Shown: piece after piece, positions 17,275 to 26,454 of the stretch
Layout: every line of letters begins with the position of its first letter
How positions within the stretch are numbered: the first letter of the stretch is position 1
From: Streptococcus orisratti DSM 15617
Lineage (GTDB): Bacteria > Bacillota > Bacilli > Lactobacillales > Streptococcaceae
DNA: 64,000 bases
Direction of reading: 5' to 3'
NCBI RefSeq assembly: GCF_000380105.1
Contig: NZ_KB904471.1
Location: 19,388 to 83,387 of the forward strand
Program-made: the position numbers and the translations under genes
The notes under the pieces: generated by a model
Database searches by the model: none
What the model was told of the DNA's origin: nothing
The model's input: only the letters and a program-made list of their open reading frames with translations

Positions 17275-19212
17275 CTATTTAACCTCTAATAAAGCATCAC
17301 CTGTTGCAACTTTTCCTGAAGCAATTGAAGCAACATCTGCATAATCAGCTGTATTGGTCACGATAACCATTGTTGTATCATCAAGACCTGCTGCCGCAAT
17401 TGCTGCACTATCAAATGTTCCAAGGACATCACCTTTTTTAACCTTTTGATCAGCTTTCACTTTTTGATTAAAACCTTTTCCATCCATAGAAACTGTATCA
17501 ATACCAATGTGGATGAGAATTTCGGCACCGTTATCTGATTTGATACCATAAGCGTGACCTGTTGCAAAAGCAATTTGTACAGTACCATCAACTGGTGAGA
17601 CTACTGTGTTTCCACTTGGTTTAACAGCAATACCTTTACCCATTGCTTCTGAAGCAAAAACTGGATCATTTACAGAAGTAAGAGCAACTGTTTCACCAGC
17701 AAGTGGAGCAAAGATTGTTTCGGATGTTACCTTAACAGCATTGTCAACTGTATCAGAAACAGTTTTTGCTTCAACTGTTTCATTTACCGAAACGCTTGCA
17801 ACCGCTGCTTCGGCTTCAAAAACACTCGCTGCTTTTGTCTTTCCATAGAAGTAAGTAATTGCAAATGCCGCAGCAAAGCTAATAAGTTCACATACTACAT
17901 AGAACGGAATAGAGGTTGCATTAATTGACAAGAAACCTAGGAATCCAGCTGAACCAAGTGAAACCGCAACAACTTTAAGCAATCCTGCCACTGCCGCTGC
18001 AATAGCAGAACCAATCAAAGCACAGAAGAACGGGAAGCGATATTTCAAGTTAACCCCAAATAGAGCAGGCTCAGTGATACCAAGAAGTGCCGATACACCT
18101 GCAGATGAGGCCAAACCTTTAGTTTTAGAGTTCTTAGTCAAGAACCAAATAGCAAATGTCGCAGCACCTTGTGCAACGTTTGCCATGGAAGCAACTACGA
18201 AAATGAAATCTCCATATCCGACACCCTTTTGCCATGCTGAAAGCAATTGTGTCTCAATTGCTGGAAATGATTGATGAAGACCAGTCATAACAATGAGAGA
18301 GTATGTGCCACCAAAGATACCCATTCCAATAAAGCCAGTTGTATTATACAACCAAACAATAGCATCAGTAATACCATTAGATACAAGTAACATTACTGGA
18401 CCAATAACAGTAAAGGTTAAGAAACCAGTAATCATCACCGAAAGTAATGGTGTAAAGGTAAAGTCAACAGACGATGGAAGTCTCTTGTGAAAGAACTTTT
18501 CCAATACTGATAATAACCATACAGCTGCTAATACTGGAATAACTTGATAGGCATAATTCGTTTGTGCCACGTGATAACCAAAGACATTCCAATACTCACT
18601 TGCTCCACCGAGGTCTGGAGTGGTCATAATCATACCAATCGCAGCACCTAGAAATTGGTTTGCTCCAAATCTTTTTGCCGCCGATATACCGACTAAAACT
18701 GGTAAGAACATAAATGGTGCAGCTGACATCAATTGAATCATTGCAGAAATTCCCTTAATTGCAGGGTACATCTCTTCAATTGACTTAGGTCCGAATAAAC
18801 CAGCTGAAGTCAAAAAGTTCCTTAAAGCCATCAACAAACCACCTGCAACCAGAGCAGGAATGATTGGCACAAAAATATCTGATAGTAATTTTATCAATGC
18901 CATAATTGGATTGAACTTCTTACCGTTGCTGACAATTTGTTTCAAATCATCAGTTGAAACCTCTGACAGACCTGTTTCTTTAATAAGTTCATCATACACA
19001 AAGTTTACATCTCCGGCACCAATAATAACTTGATATTGTCCATCAATTTTGAATGTACCTTTAACATCGGGGTTATCATCCAATGCTTTTTGGTTAACTT
19101 TTGTATCGTCCTTCAATACCAGACGAAGCCGTGTCGCACAATGTGCAGCTGCAACAAGATTTTCTTTTCCGACTGCTTTAACAACGTCGGAAGCTACCTT
19201 AGCATAATCCAT
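17275..19212 (-). CDS. scrA: PTS sucrose transporter EIIBCA
   Basis: A 645-residue permease importing sucrose as sucrose-6-phosphate. Domain order is EIIB (about 1-85, active Cys25 in [13 protein letters not shown]), EIIC membrane domain (about 105-460), an Ala/Val/Thr-rich linker, and C-terminal EIIA (about 500-645, phosphohistidine in [14 protein letters not shown]). The ATG at 19212 gives the usual MDYAKVA start; a GTG one codon upstream is possible. The fused EIIA means no separate EIIA is needed. It is divergent from scrB, with LacI-type operators between them. Confidence 0.95.
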   Translation of the reverse strand: MDYAKVASDVVKAVGKENLVAAAHCATRLRLVLKDDTKVNQKALDDNPDVKGTFKIDGQYQVIIGAGDVNFVYDELIKETGLSEVSTDDLKQIVSNGKKFNPIMALIKLLSDIFVPIIPALVAGGLLMALRNFLTSAGLFGPKSIEEMYPAIKGISAMIQLMSAAPFMFLPVLVGISAAKRFGANQFLGAAIGMIMTTPDLGGASEYWNVFGYHVAQTNYAYQVIPVLAAVWLLSVLEKFFHKRLPSSVDFTFTPLLSVMITGFLTFTVIGPVMLLVSNGITDAIVWLYNTTGFIGMGIFGGTYSLIVMTGLHQSFPAIETQLLSAWQKGVGYGDFIFVVASMANVAQGAATFAIWFLTKNSKTKGLASSAGVSALLGITEPALFGVNLKYRFPFFCALIGSAIAAAVAGLLKVVAVSLGSAGFLGFLSINATSIPFYVVCELISFAAAFAITYFYGKTKAASVFEAEAAVASVSVNETVEAKTVSDTVDNAVKVTSETIFAPLAGETVALTSVNDPVFASEAMGKGIAVKPSGNTVVSPVDGTVQIAFATGHAYGIKSDNGAEILIHIGIDTVSMDGKGFNQKVKADQKVKKGDVLGTFDSAAIAAAGLDDTTMVIVTNTADYADVASIASGKVATGDALLEVK

Positions 19213-19256
19213 CACAGTAACTCCTTTTTACATTTTTCTTTTCAGCGATCGCTTTT

Positions 19257-19379
19257 TGAAAGCGTTTCACTTTATTACACTATCTATTCTAACATCTTTT
19301 AAAAATATGTCAAGCGTTTTGCATATTTTTTTGATTTTTGCGTTAAATTATTGATTTTTAAGTAGAAAACGTTTACTAT
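19257..19379. promoter_or_regulatory. scrA / scrB divergent promoters and ScrR or CcpA operators
   Basis: scrA (minus): TTGACA at 19308-19313 and TAGAAT at 19286-19291, 16 bp apart. scrB (plus): TTGATT at 19351-19356 and TACTAT at 19374-19379, 17 bp apart. Three CGTTT-type operators are seen: TGAAAGCGTTTCA (19257-19269), TCAAGCGTTTTGC (19310-19322, on the scrA -35) and AGAAAACGTTTACT (19364-19377, in the scrB core promoter). The positions suit repression by the LacI-family ScrR and possibly CcpA. Confidence 0.7.
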
Positions 19380-19415
19380 ATAGATAAAGAGTTTTACACA
19401 GAAAAGGAGATCCTT

Positions 19416-20855
19416 ATGAATCTACCAACGGAAGTCCGTTACCGCCCCTACGCAGATTGGAGCGAGGATGAAATCAAACAAATAAATGAAAATGTTGCGC
19501 GCTCTCCTTGGCATGCGACCTATCACATTGAGCCAAAAACTGGGCTTTTAAATGACCCAAATGGCTTTTCCTTTTTTAACGGGAAATTTACTTTATTCTT
19601 TCAAAACTGGCCTTTTGGTGCAGCCCATGGGTTAAAATCTTGGGTTCACACTGAAAGTACTGATCTTGTTCATTTTAAGGAAACTGGTGCTATTTTACTT
19701 CCTGATAATCCTCACGATAGTCATGGGGCTTATTCTGGTTCAGCTTTTGAAATTGATGGTCGCCTTTTCCTCTTTTATACAGGCAATGTTCGAGACGAAA
19801 ATTGGGTTCGTGATCCTCTTCAAGTAGGCGCTTGGATGGATGCAGATGGAAAAATTGAAAAATTCGATGACGTTCTGATTCAACAACCCAGTGACGTTAC
19901 AGAACATTTCCGTGATCCTCAGATTTTTGATTACAAGGGACAATTTTATGCCATTGTTGGCGCCCAAAGTCTTGACAAAAAGGGATTTATCAAGCTGTAT
20001 AAAGCGGAAAATAATGATGTTAAAAATTGGAAATTCATCGGAAATCTGGATTTTGGTGGCACAGGTTCAGAGTACATGATTGAATGTCCGAATCTTGTTT
20101 TTGTTGATGATAAACCCATTCTACTCTACAGTCCACAAGGTCTTGATAAATCAGAATTAGATTATCAAAATATTTATCCGAACACCTACAAAATCTGTCA
20201 ATCGTTTGACAGTACTCACGCCAAACTTATTGGTGCTTCTCAAATTCAAAATCTTGATTACGGTTTTGAAGCCTATGCCACACAAGGTTTCAATGCCCCT
20301 GATGGACGGGCTTTAATTGTCAGCTGGATAGGACTACCTGATGTTGATTATCCAACCGATCAATATGATTATCAAGGTGCTATGAGTTTGGTGAAAGAAT
20401 TATCTCTAAAGAATGGTAAACTGCATCAATACCCCGTTGATGCGATTAAAACTTTACGTATAACATCAGAAACATTTTCAAATAAAGTAAAAACCAACAA
20501 CACCTACGAACTTGAATTGACTTTCCCAGCTGGTGAAAAATCTGAACTCCTTCTCTTTTCTGATGGAGAAGGAAATGGACTTCGTCTAACAATCGACACT
20601 GAAAACGGTCAGATTATCCTTGATAGAAGCCAAGCGGGTATTCAATATGCAACAGATTTTGGTACAACTCGTCAGTGTGACATTGATAAGAAAGAGACAA
20701 CAGCTAACATTTTTGTTGACAAATCAATCGTTGAAATTTTTATTAACAAAGGAGAAAAAGTATTTACAAGTCGTGTTTTCCCTGAAAACGAACAAAATGG
20801 TATCCAAATAATCTCTGGTCAGCCAACCGGTAAATACTTTGAACTGAAGTACTAA
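19416..20855 (+). CDS. scrB: Sucrose-6-phosphate hydrolase, GH32 family
   Basis: A 479-residue cytoplasmic invertase that splits sucrose-6-phosphate into glucose-6-phosphate and fructose. The three GH32 catalytic motifs are present: LNDPNG with nucleophile Asp47, FRDPQ with Asp167, and ECPNL with acid Glu223. A C-terminal beta-sandwich follows from about residue 345. AAGGAG precedes the ATG at 19416. Its stop overlaps the scrR start by one base (TAATG), so the hydrolase and its repressor are translated together. Confidence 0.96.
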   Translation: MNLPTEVRYRPYADWSEDEIKQINENVARSPWHATYHIEPKTGLLNDPNGFSFFNGKFTLFFQNWPFGAAHGLKSWVHTESTDLVHFKETGAILLPDNPHDSHGAYSGSAFEIDGRLFLFYTGNVRDENWVRDPLQVGAWMDADGKIEKFDDVLIQQPSDVTEHFRDPQIFDYKGQFYAIVGAQSLDKKGFIKLYKAENNDVKNWKFIGNLDFGGTGSEYMIECPNLVFVDDKPILLYSPQGLDKSELDYQNIYPNTYKICQSFDSTHAKLIGASQIQNLDYGFEAYATQGFNAPDGRALIVSWIGLPDVDYPTDQYDYQGAMSLVKELSLKNGKLHQYPVDAIKTLRITSETFSNKVKTNNTYELELTFPAGEKSELLLFSDGEGNGLRLTIDTENGQIILDRSQAGIQYATDFGTTRQCDIDKKETTANIFVDKSIVEIFINKGEKVFTSRVFPENEQNGIQIISGQPTGKYFELKY

Positions 20856-21820
20856 TGGTCGCCAAATTAACAGACGTTGCAAAACTTGCTGGAGTTAGCC
20901 CAACAACTGTTTCGCGCGTCATCAATAACAAAGGATACTTGTCTGAAAAGACAATCCATAAAGTAAGAGAAGCCATGAAAACCCTTGGCTACAAGCCCAA
21001 CAATCTTGCTAGAAGCCTGCAAGGAAAATCTGCGCAGCTTATTGGGCTTATCTTTCCTAATATCAGTAATGTCTTCTATTCTGAATTAATTGAGCACCTT
21101 GAGATAGAACTCTTTGCTCATGGCTATAAATCCATTATCTGCAATAGTGAAAATAATCCTATAAAAGAAAAAGAATACCTTGAAATGCTAGAAGCTAATC
21201 AAGTTGATGGTATCATCTCCTCTAGCCATAACCTAGGTATTGATGATTACGAACGTGTCGAGGCTCCAATTATTGCTTTTGACCGTAATCTTGCCCCTAA
21301 TATTCCGATAATTTCCTCAGATAACTTTGAAGGTGGAAAATTAGCAGCTAAAACACTACAAAAAAATGGTTGTAAAAAAATTATCATGATTACTGGTAAT
21401 GACAACACAGATTCACCAACAGGATTACGTCAACTCGGATTTTCTTACCAACTGAATAAACAATCTGAGATTATCAAGCTTCCAAATAACCTTTCGACGA
21501 TTCGACGTGAAATGGAGATTCGTTCTATCTTAGCAACACGTCAGCCTGATGGCATCTTCACATCGGATGATCTGACGGCCATTCTCACAATGAAGGTCGC
21601 CAAACAATTGGACATGTCAATTCCTGATGATTTAAAAATTATTGGGTATGATGGCACTAAATTTATTGAAAACTATTTCCCACAACTCACAACCATCCAA
21701 CAACCTGTACAGGAGATTGCTCGACTAACTGTTGAGGTTCTTATCAAAAAAATCAATGGTGAAAAAACAAGTAAAGACTACGTCTTGCCTATCACCCTAC
21801 TCCCAGGCGGTAGCATTTAG
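20855..21820 (+). CDS. scrR: Sucrose operon repressor, LacI family
   Basis: A 321-residue LacI-type repressor. The N-terminal DNA-binding helix-turn-helix is LTDVAKLAGVSPTTVSRVIN and the hinge helix contains LARSLQGKSAQLIGLIFP. A periplasmic-binding-protein-like effector domain fills the rest and ends intact. It overlaps scrB by one base. The expected targets are the CGTTT palindromes at 19257-19379, with sucrose-6-phosphate or fructose as probable inducer; the ligand is inferred from the family. Confidence 0.93.
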   Translation: MVAKLTDVAKLAGVSPTTVSRVINNKGYLSEKTIHKVREAMKTLGYKPNNLARSLQGKSAQLIGLIFPNISNVFYSELIEHLEIELFAHGYKSIICNSENNPIKEKEYLEMLEANQVDGIISSSHNLGIDDYERVEAPIIAFDRNLAPNIPIISSDNFEGGKLAAKTLQKNGCKKIIMITGNDNTDSPTGLRQLGFSYQLNKQSEIIKLPNNLSTIRREMEIRSILATRQPDGIFTSDDLTAILTMKVAKQLDMSIPDDLKIIGYDGTKFIENYFPQLTTIQQPVQEIARLTVEVLIKKINGEKTSKDYVLPITLLPGGSI

Positions 21821-22455
21821 CTGATGAACCTGTTTAATGTAGATAAAAGTCAGTTTTTAGTAACCCTTGATTTTGCACCAACCTTAGAATAAATGAAAGA
21901 TTTCCTAGGTAGGTTTGGCATGCTAATTTTTCGCATCTTCTTCAAATTTTGAATTTGCTAAGTCTTTGCATTATCTTTATAAAATATAAGCTCCATTTTT
22001 TCTGTGTTGCCTAACCTTCCTCAGAAACGATGGAGTTTTTTGTAGTACTATAGCAGAAATCTACGAATAGAAGCACCAAAGAAAAAACTTGTTAGAAGCC
22101 GCCCGCAAATGTTGAAACAAAAAGAAATCACCTCATAATACGTCATTACATTTTTCTATTATGACCATCTGAAATTTAACTTGAGGTAAGAGCAAACACA
22201 GCACAATATCTCGTATAAGCGCTGACCATACCAGATTAAAACTGAAAAATTTATCTAATATTTTACTAAAGTTGGAAGTAAAAGAGAAATTATAAATGTA
22301 TTATTTCCTATAATGAGCATTACCAAGAAGAACAAAAAGAAGCCATGCTCGTTAGTTTGTTAAATGATATTTTTAAAAACCAACAGTTCTAGCAAAACTT
22401 GTCGTTTTATTCTGATCATAATGTTTTATAATAAGAATAAATAGGAGGTATACAC
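21821..22455 (+). other. Intergenic stretch with weak terminator and coding remnant
   Basis: No intact gene is seen. CTCCAT at 21991-21996 can pair with ATGGAG at 22030-22035, followed by TTTTTT, as a possible late terminator for scrBR. A 36-codon plus-strand frame at 22282-22392 ends in EEQKEAMLVSLLNDIFKNQQ and has a protein-like composition but no start; it looks like the C-terminal remnant of a lost gene. A TATAAT-like box and AGGAGG just before 22456 belong to the next gene. Confidence 0.45.
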
Positions 22456-23805
22456 ATGCTTGAACAATTAAAACAAACAGCCAATAAATTAGATCGTATG
22501 CGTAAAGAACATCTTATCAACCAATCAGGCTCAACTGCTGATGATAGCTTGGATAAGGTACGTTCAGGACAATCTTATCTTTATATGAGCCAAGGCATGG
22601 ACAGTGAGGTTTTTGAGGTTCGTTTTAAAGAACGTGTCTCTGGTAGCGATTTAACTGAAGCCATTCGTTATGCTTTAGTGCGTTTTCCTTACATCAATAC
22701 ACGTTTGATTGAATTAGATGGTGACTTTTACATCGTGCAAAATCCTGTCGCCATGGTTGCACATCCCACAAAAAACCTTGGAAAGCTTGGCAGTCTGCGT
22801 ACTAATGAACACTTGGTAGAAGTAACTTATCATAAAAACTCTGCTTATTTTGCTTTTCACCATGCCCTTTGTGACGGTCGCGGTGTCAAGCCATTCATTG
22901 AAACAGTCATTTACTACTATTGCCAACGTTTTTATCATCCTAATGCTCAAGCCGAAGGCATTCATCTCAAAGATATGCCACTTTTACCAAATGAAACCGC
23001 TGATGCTTTCTGGGAGTTTTACGATTATGATGACAGCAAAGACTTTCCAACTTTCTCTCGTGATGCCTATGAAATTCCTGAAAGCAAGCCAAATGATGAC
23101 AGCAACGACTATCGTTTTGAGATTACCATTCCACAAAGTGACTACATGGCAGTTGCAAAAGTTAACAACGCAACACCTGTCATTTTACTAAGCTATGCGA
23201 TCAGTCAAACCATTGCCAAACTTTTCCCTGATTTTGATAAACCAATCAATGCTAACATTGCCACCGATATGCGTGCAGCACTTGGTTATGAAAACACCTT
23301 TAAAAATACTGTCAAATCAATGATTCTACCATACACTAAAGACGATACAAGCAAAACGTTTAAGGAAATTGCAACTAATTATCGTACCTATCTCAATCAA
23401 CAAAAAGATATTGATTTCTGTAAAAGAGAAGCCAACAATATGGTAATGCTCTTTAATAAACTAGATGAAGCACCATCATTTGAAGAGAAACAAAAGCTAT
23501 TAGCTTTCATGGAAAATATCCACCTCAACACCTATACCATCAGCTATATTGGTCAATTTATTCTCAACGAAAACGAGCAATATATTGATAGTATTCACCT
23601 TTATAGCGCAGGAACAATCGGCCTTTCTATCAATATGATCTGCGCTAGCGATAAATTCACTATCAATGTCAAACAAAACTTTCCAGAAGATACCTACGTC
23701 AAAACCTTTCTTGAAACCTTGGCTGAATTGGGTGTAGCAAATGTCCAAGTTTCTGAAAGTATTCCATTTACCACACCAAAGGACGGTTTAAAAAAGCGAA
23801 AATAA
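22456..23805 (+). CDS. Stand-alone condensation-domain-like acyltransferase
   Basis: A 449-residue cytoplasmic protein with the fold signature of CoA-dependent acyltransferases and NRPS condensation domains. The active-site motif HHxxxDG appears as FHHALCDGRG near residue 135, after an N-terminal half resembling alcohol acetyltransferases or PapA-type enzymes. Later structural motifs include NANIATDMRAALG and SYIGQF. No carrier protein, adenylation domain or polyketide gene is nearby, so it is not part of an assembly line here. AGGAGG precedes the ATG. It is probably a free acyl- or alcohol-acetyl transferase; substrate unknown. Confidence 0.65.
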   Translation: MLEQLKQTANKLDRMRKEHLINQSGSTADDSLDKVRSGQSYLYMSQGMDSEVFEVRFKERVSGSDLTEAIRYALVRFPYINTRLIELDGDFYIVQNPVAMVAHPTKNLGKLGSLRTNEHLVEVTYHKNSAYFAFHHALCDGRGVKPFIETVIYYYCQRFYHPNAQAEGIHLKDMPLLPNETADAFWEFYDYDDSKDFPTFSRDAYEIPESKPNDDSNDYRFEITIPQSDYMAVAKVNNATPVILLSYAISQTIAKLFPDFDKPINANIATDMRAALGYENTFKNTVKSMILPYTKDDTSKTFKEIATNYRTYLNQQKDIDFCKREANNMVMLFNKLDEAPSFEEKQKLLAFMENIHLNTYTISYIGQFILNENEQYIDSIHLYSAGTIGLSINMICASDKFTINVKQNFPEDTYVKTFLETLAELGVANVQVSESIPFTTPKDGLKKRK

Positions 23806-23864
23806 AAGGACTCAATAATCTCTATAGTCGGGAAATTACGCTTTAGCATTATTGAACCGAATAA

Positions 23865-23898
23865 ACCCCAGAAGCGACCGACACTTCTGGGGTATTTT
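23865..23898 (+). terminator. Terminator of the acyltransferase gene
   Basis: A perfect 10 bp stem (ACCCCAGAAG with CTTCTGGGGT), 9-base loop, followed by ATTTTT. It also separates the convergent nusB gene. Confidence 0.9.
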
Positions 23899-23924
23899 TA
23901 ATTGCGATCATTGACATTACTTCG

Positions 23925-24353
23925 TTAATTTTGAACGAATTGGCTTAGCAAACCATTCACAAACTTTGCCGATGTGTCATCTGAATATTTTTTTGCTATT
24001 TCAATAATTTCATTCACAGCAACACGATCTGGCGTTTCATCGAAATAGTTAATTTCATATAGTCCTAGGCGCAATAAATTCTTATCTGTCAGGGTCAGAC
24101 GTGATAGTGACCATCCAGCTTTTAATTTACTTTCAATAACGCTATCTAACTCTGTTTTATGAGAGCATACACCATTTACCAGATTAAGTAAAAATAATGG
24201 AATGTCTAAAACCTGATCTTCAGGTAAATTTTTGTCATACTCATAGGCAAATTGGGTGGCTGTTAAAGCTTCACCACCAAATTCAAGGCTAAAAAGGGCT
24301 TGAAAAGCACGTTCACGTAAATCTCTTCTTGAATCAATAAATACCTTAGTCAT
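23925..24353 (-). CDS. nusB: Transcription antitermination factor NusB
   Basis: A 142-residue all-helical RNA-binding protein that joins NusE on boxA RNA for rRNA antitermination. Recognisable stretches are [18 protein letters not shown] at the start and [17 protein letters not shown] plus [10 protein letters not shown] near the end. The ATG at 24353 was chosen over one 18 nt upstream because family proteins start near TKVFIDSRR. It overlaps the end of the Asp23 gene by 8 bp, showing coupling in the efp-asp23-nusB order. Confidence 0.94.
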   Translation of the reverse strand: MTKVFIDSRRDLRERAFQALFSLEFGGEALTATQFAYEYDKNLPEDQVLDIPLFLLNLVNGVCSHKTELDSVIESKLKAGWSLSRLTLTDKNLLRLGLYEINYFDETPDRVAVNEIIEIAKKYSDDTSAKFVNGLLSQFVQN

Positions 24354-24735
24354 CCAGAAAATCCTCATCAAATAAGGCTTTCAAATCTGGTTTCGGTGTC
24401 TTTTCTGGAACAATGCCCACAACGTGGACATTAACCGCAGTAATGGTGACTTCTGCCATGTCAAAAACAGCTGCTTTAACGGCTTGTTGGATAGCAATAG
24501 AAACTGCTGGAACATTTACACCATATTGTAGATAGACATAGATGTCAGCATTAACAGTACCATCTTCATCTGTGCGCAAGTAAACACCTTTACCAAGTGT
24601 AGTTTTGCTCAAACCGTCTGCAACCGTTTTATTATGAAGAGAATGAACCCCATCAACTTTAGCAGTTGCAATGCCTGTAATTACTTCCAAAACGCGTGGT
24701 GAGATGACGATTTCACCAATATTTTCGTTTGTCAT
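24346..24735 (-). CDS. Asp23/Gls24 family envelope stress protein
   Basis: A 129-residue member of the Asp23/Gls24 (DUF322) family. The signature is [23 protein letters not shown], followed by [16 protein letters not shown] and [16 protein letters not shown]. These proteins are alkaline-shock or envelope-associated proteins of Firmicutes; this YqhY-like member is usually adjacent to nusB, as here. It is 34 bp after efp and overlaps nusB. The molecular role is not well defined, and some family members affect lipid synthesis. Confidence 0.9.
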   Translation of the reverse strand: MTNENIGEIVISPRVLEVITGIATAKVDGVHSLHNKTVADGLSKTTLGKGVYLRTDEDGTVNADIYVYLQYGVNVPAVSIAIQQAVKAAVFDMAEVTITAVNVHVVGIVPEKTPKPDLKALFDEDFLDD

Positions 24736-24769
24736 AGCTCTTCCCTCTCTATTTTAGAAATCGCTGATT

Positions 24770-25330
24770 TTAAGCACGTGAAACGTAAGTACCTTCAGCA
24801 GTATTGATAATCAATTTTTGACCCGCTTCAATGAAATCTGGGACGTTAACCACAAGTCCTGTTTCAAGAGTAGCTGGTTTACCTGAACCTGTAACAGTAG
24901 CACCTTTGATTGATGGTTGTGTTTCAGTAACAGTTAACTCAACAGTTGTAGGAACTTGAACACCAATAACTTCAGTTCCGTAAAATTGAATTTTTACGTC
25001 AGAATTTTCAAGAATATAAAGCAATTCATTTTCAACATTAACAACTGGAATTTCATACTGATCGTAAGTTTCAGTATTCATGAAATATGCTGTATCATCC
25101 ATTTTGTAAAGGTATTGAGCTGGAACTGTCTCAATGATAGCTTGTTCAAACTTTTCTTCTGGACGATAGCTTGTATCAAAAGTTGAGCCAGTACGAACAT
25201 CACGCAATTTCATGCGCATGATTGTATTACCTTTACCTGGTTTATGGTGACTAGCTTCAAGAACACGGATCAATTTTCCATCTGCTGTTTCAAAAGTCAT
25301 ACCTGCTTTAAGCTTACTTGCTTCAATCAT
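24770..25330 (-). CDS. efp: Elongation factor P
   Basis: A 186-residue three-domain tRNA-mimic that rescues ribosomes stalled on polyproline. The N-terminal KOW-like domain carries the loop [11 protein letters not shown] whose Lys33 is the conserved modified or catalytic position. Two OB-fold domains follow, ending in [21 protein letters not shown] precedes the ATG at 25330. It heads the efp-asp23-nusB operon. The modification enzyme is not in the window. Confidence 0.97.
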   Translation of the reverse strand: MIEASKLKAGMTFETADGKLIRVLEASHHKPGKGNTIMRMKLRDVRTGSTFDTSYRPEEKFEQAIIETVPAQYLYKMDDTAYFMNTETYDQYEIPVVNVENELLYILENSDVKIQFYGTEVIGVQVPTTVELTVTETQPSIKGATVTGSGKPATLETGLVVNVPDFIEAGQKLIINTAEGTYVSRA

Positions 25331-25470
25331 TCGTTAATTACCTCTTATAAAATATTTATCACTTCATTTTATCATAAAATCCATCGAGTCTCAAATGTTT
25401 TATGAGGCTTTTGAAAAATGGCAGAGCTTTTACAAGCTACTTATGTTATCCCCTGATGAAATCAGTTTAA

Positions 25471-25657
25471 AACCTGTATTCACAAGGGAATGCTACCTGT
25501 ATTTTGAAAAAAACTAACCTTATACTCTTCGAAAATCAAAATTATCCGTTGTCAACTTGCCTTGATGAACTCAAGTTCTATCGTCGGCTTCGTTTCCTAG
25601 GCTACTTTTGATTTTCATTGAGTATTAGATGGAAGTGCAAAACTGTGAATACAGGTT
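25471..25657. repeat. MITE-like element with 14 bp terminal inverted repeats, copy 1 (interrupted)
   Basis: The ends are AACCTGTATTCACA and its exact complement TGTGAATACAGGTT. Inner sequence (GTATTTTGAAAAAAACTAAC, TTAGATGGAAG) matches the copy at 30989-31150. This copy lacks part of the middle and carries a BOX-like insertion at 25522-25625. There is no coding capacity. The family name is not recognised. Confidence 0.75.
25522..25625 (+). repeat. BOX-like repeat inserted in the MITE-like element
   Basis: A 104 bp element starting ATACTCTTCGAAAATCAAAA and ending TTTTGATTTTCATTGAGTAT, so its ends are inverted repeats. These ends match my recollection of boxA and boxC of streptococcal BOX elements. 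It is flanked by TA on both sides. The uninterrupted sequence CCTTAGAT at the corresponding place in the second host copy (about 31117-31124) is the expected empty site. Confidence 0.75.
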
Positions 25658-25673
25658 CTTAACCCTAAAGCGC

Positions 25674-25701
25674 AAAAAAACTCACTGCCTATACAGTGAG
25701 T
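25674..25701 (-). terminator. Terminator of the pepP-comEB transcript
   Basis: Minus strand ACTCACTG pairs with CAGTGAGT around TATAGG and is followed by seven T. It lies 125 nt after the comEB stop, leaving room for the small remnant frame at 25707-25815. Confidence 0.9.
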
Positions 25702-25706
25702 CAATT

Positions 25707-25815
25707 TTATAGAGGTAAGTCTTTTTTAGAAAAAGCTAGACCGCCAACTGCAAAAGTTGTTACTCCAATTCCACCTAAAATAGCCAATTGGGCTAACTAA
25801 TCACAGATTGTCCAT
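25707..25815 (-). pseudogene. Remnant of a small membrane peptide gene
   Basis: Between the comEB stop and its terminator a minus-strand frame encodes LAQLAILGGIGVTTFAVGGL followed by AFSKKDLPL and a stop. This is one glycine-rich hydrophobic helix with a basic tail. An ATG at 25815 with an AGG upstream is out of frame, and TGA and TAG codons interrupt the join. The 109 bp length indicates an indel. It looks like a decayed small membrane protein gene, or the tail of a longer lost gene. Confidence 0.4.
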
Positions 25816-25827
25816 AATCAAAACCTA

Positions 25828-26286
25828 TTAACTATCATCCATACCCAGACGCACTTCCGGTACATCGTGTTGTACATATTCAACGCCTTTTTGTTCCATC
25901 AGTTCAATGGCAAAAGGGTGAATACGATAGGCATGTTTATAAGTAATTTTTTTAATTCCTGCCTGCAAAAGTGCCTTGGTGCAATTGATACAAGGAAAAT
26001 GCGTAACGTAGATTTCCGTGCCATTGGTTGAAATGCCTTCTTTGGCACATTGAATCAAAGCATTCATCTCAGCATGAACAGTACGAATACAATGTCCATC
26101 TTCCATTTGATGTCCAACTTCATTACAATTATCTGTAGCAGCAACACCGCCATTATAACCTGTGGCAATAATACGATTATCTTTGACTAAAACAGCACCA
26201 ACAAAAGCACGGTCACAAGTCGAACGTTTGGAAATCAGCTCAGCATTTGCCATAAAATAATCTTGCCAAGAAAGTCTATCAGTCAT
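25828..26286 (-). CDS. comEB: dCMP deaminase family protein (ComEB)
   Basis: A 152-residue zinc deaminase. The catalytic HAEMNAL (His and Glu) and the zinc motif [13 protein letters not shown] are clear, as is the N-terminal [20 protein letters not shown]. dCMP deaminases make dUMP for thymidylate synthesis; the ComEB name reflects synteny with competence loci and not a proven uptake role. AGAGGA precedes the ATG at 26286. It follows pepP and a small membrane protein gene in the same orientation. Confidence 0.93.
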   Translation of the reverse strand: MTDRLSWQDYFMANAELISKRSTCDRAFVGAVLVKDNRIIATGYNGGVAATDNCNEVGHQMEDGHCIRTVHAEMNALIQCAKEGISTNGTEIYVTHFPCINCTKALLQAGIKKITYKHAYRIHPFAIELMEQKGVEYVQHDVPEVRLGMDDS

Positions 26287-26304
26287 CTTCTTTCCTCTTT
26301 TTTA

Positions 26305-26454
26305 TCATTTCATTTTCAATTTTCGCCAAGTCGCAGTTGTTCCTAAAAGAATCGCAAGAAGGAAAATCATGCCTGCTATTACAACCCCAATAGAACTAGC
26401 ATTATCAATCACCAAACAAGTCAGCAAAAAGATTACTATATTACTATAGAACAA
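26305..26454 (-). CDS. Small membrane protein, 49 residues
   Basis: An open frame between pepP and comEB with two hydrophobic segments, NIVIFLLTCLVI and IGVVIAGMIFLLAILLG, and a basic tail WRKLKMK. The only start I see is a TTG at 26452-26454 overlapping the pepP stop codon, with a weak AAAGAG upstream. Translation would then be coupled to pepP. The hydrophobic pattern followed by positive residues and the tight fit between neighbours support a real gene, but the start is uncertain and no family is recognised. Confidence 0.5.
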   Translation of the reverse strand: MFYSNIVIFLLTCLVIDNASSIGVVIAGMIFLLAILLGTTATWRKLKMK

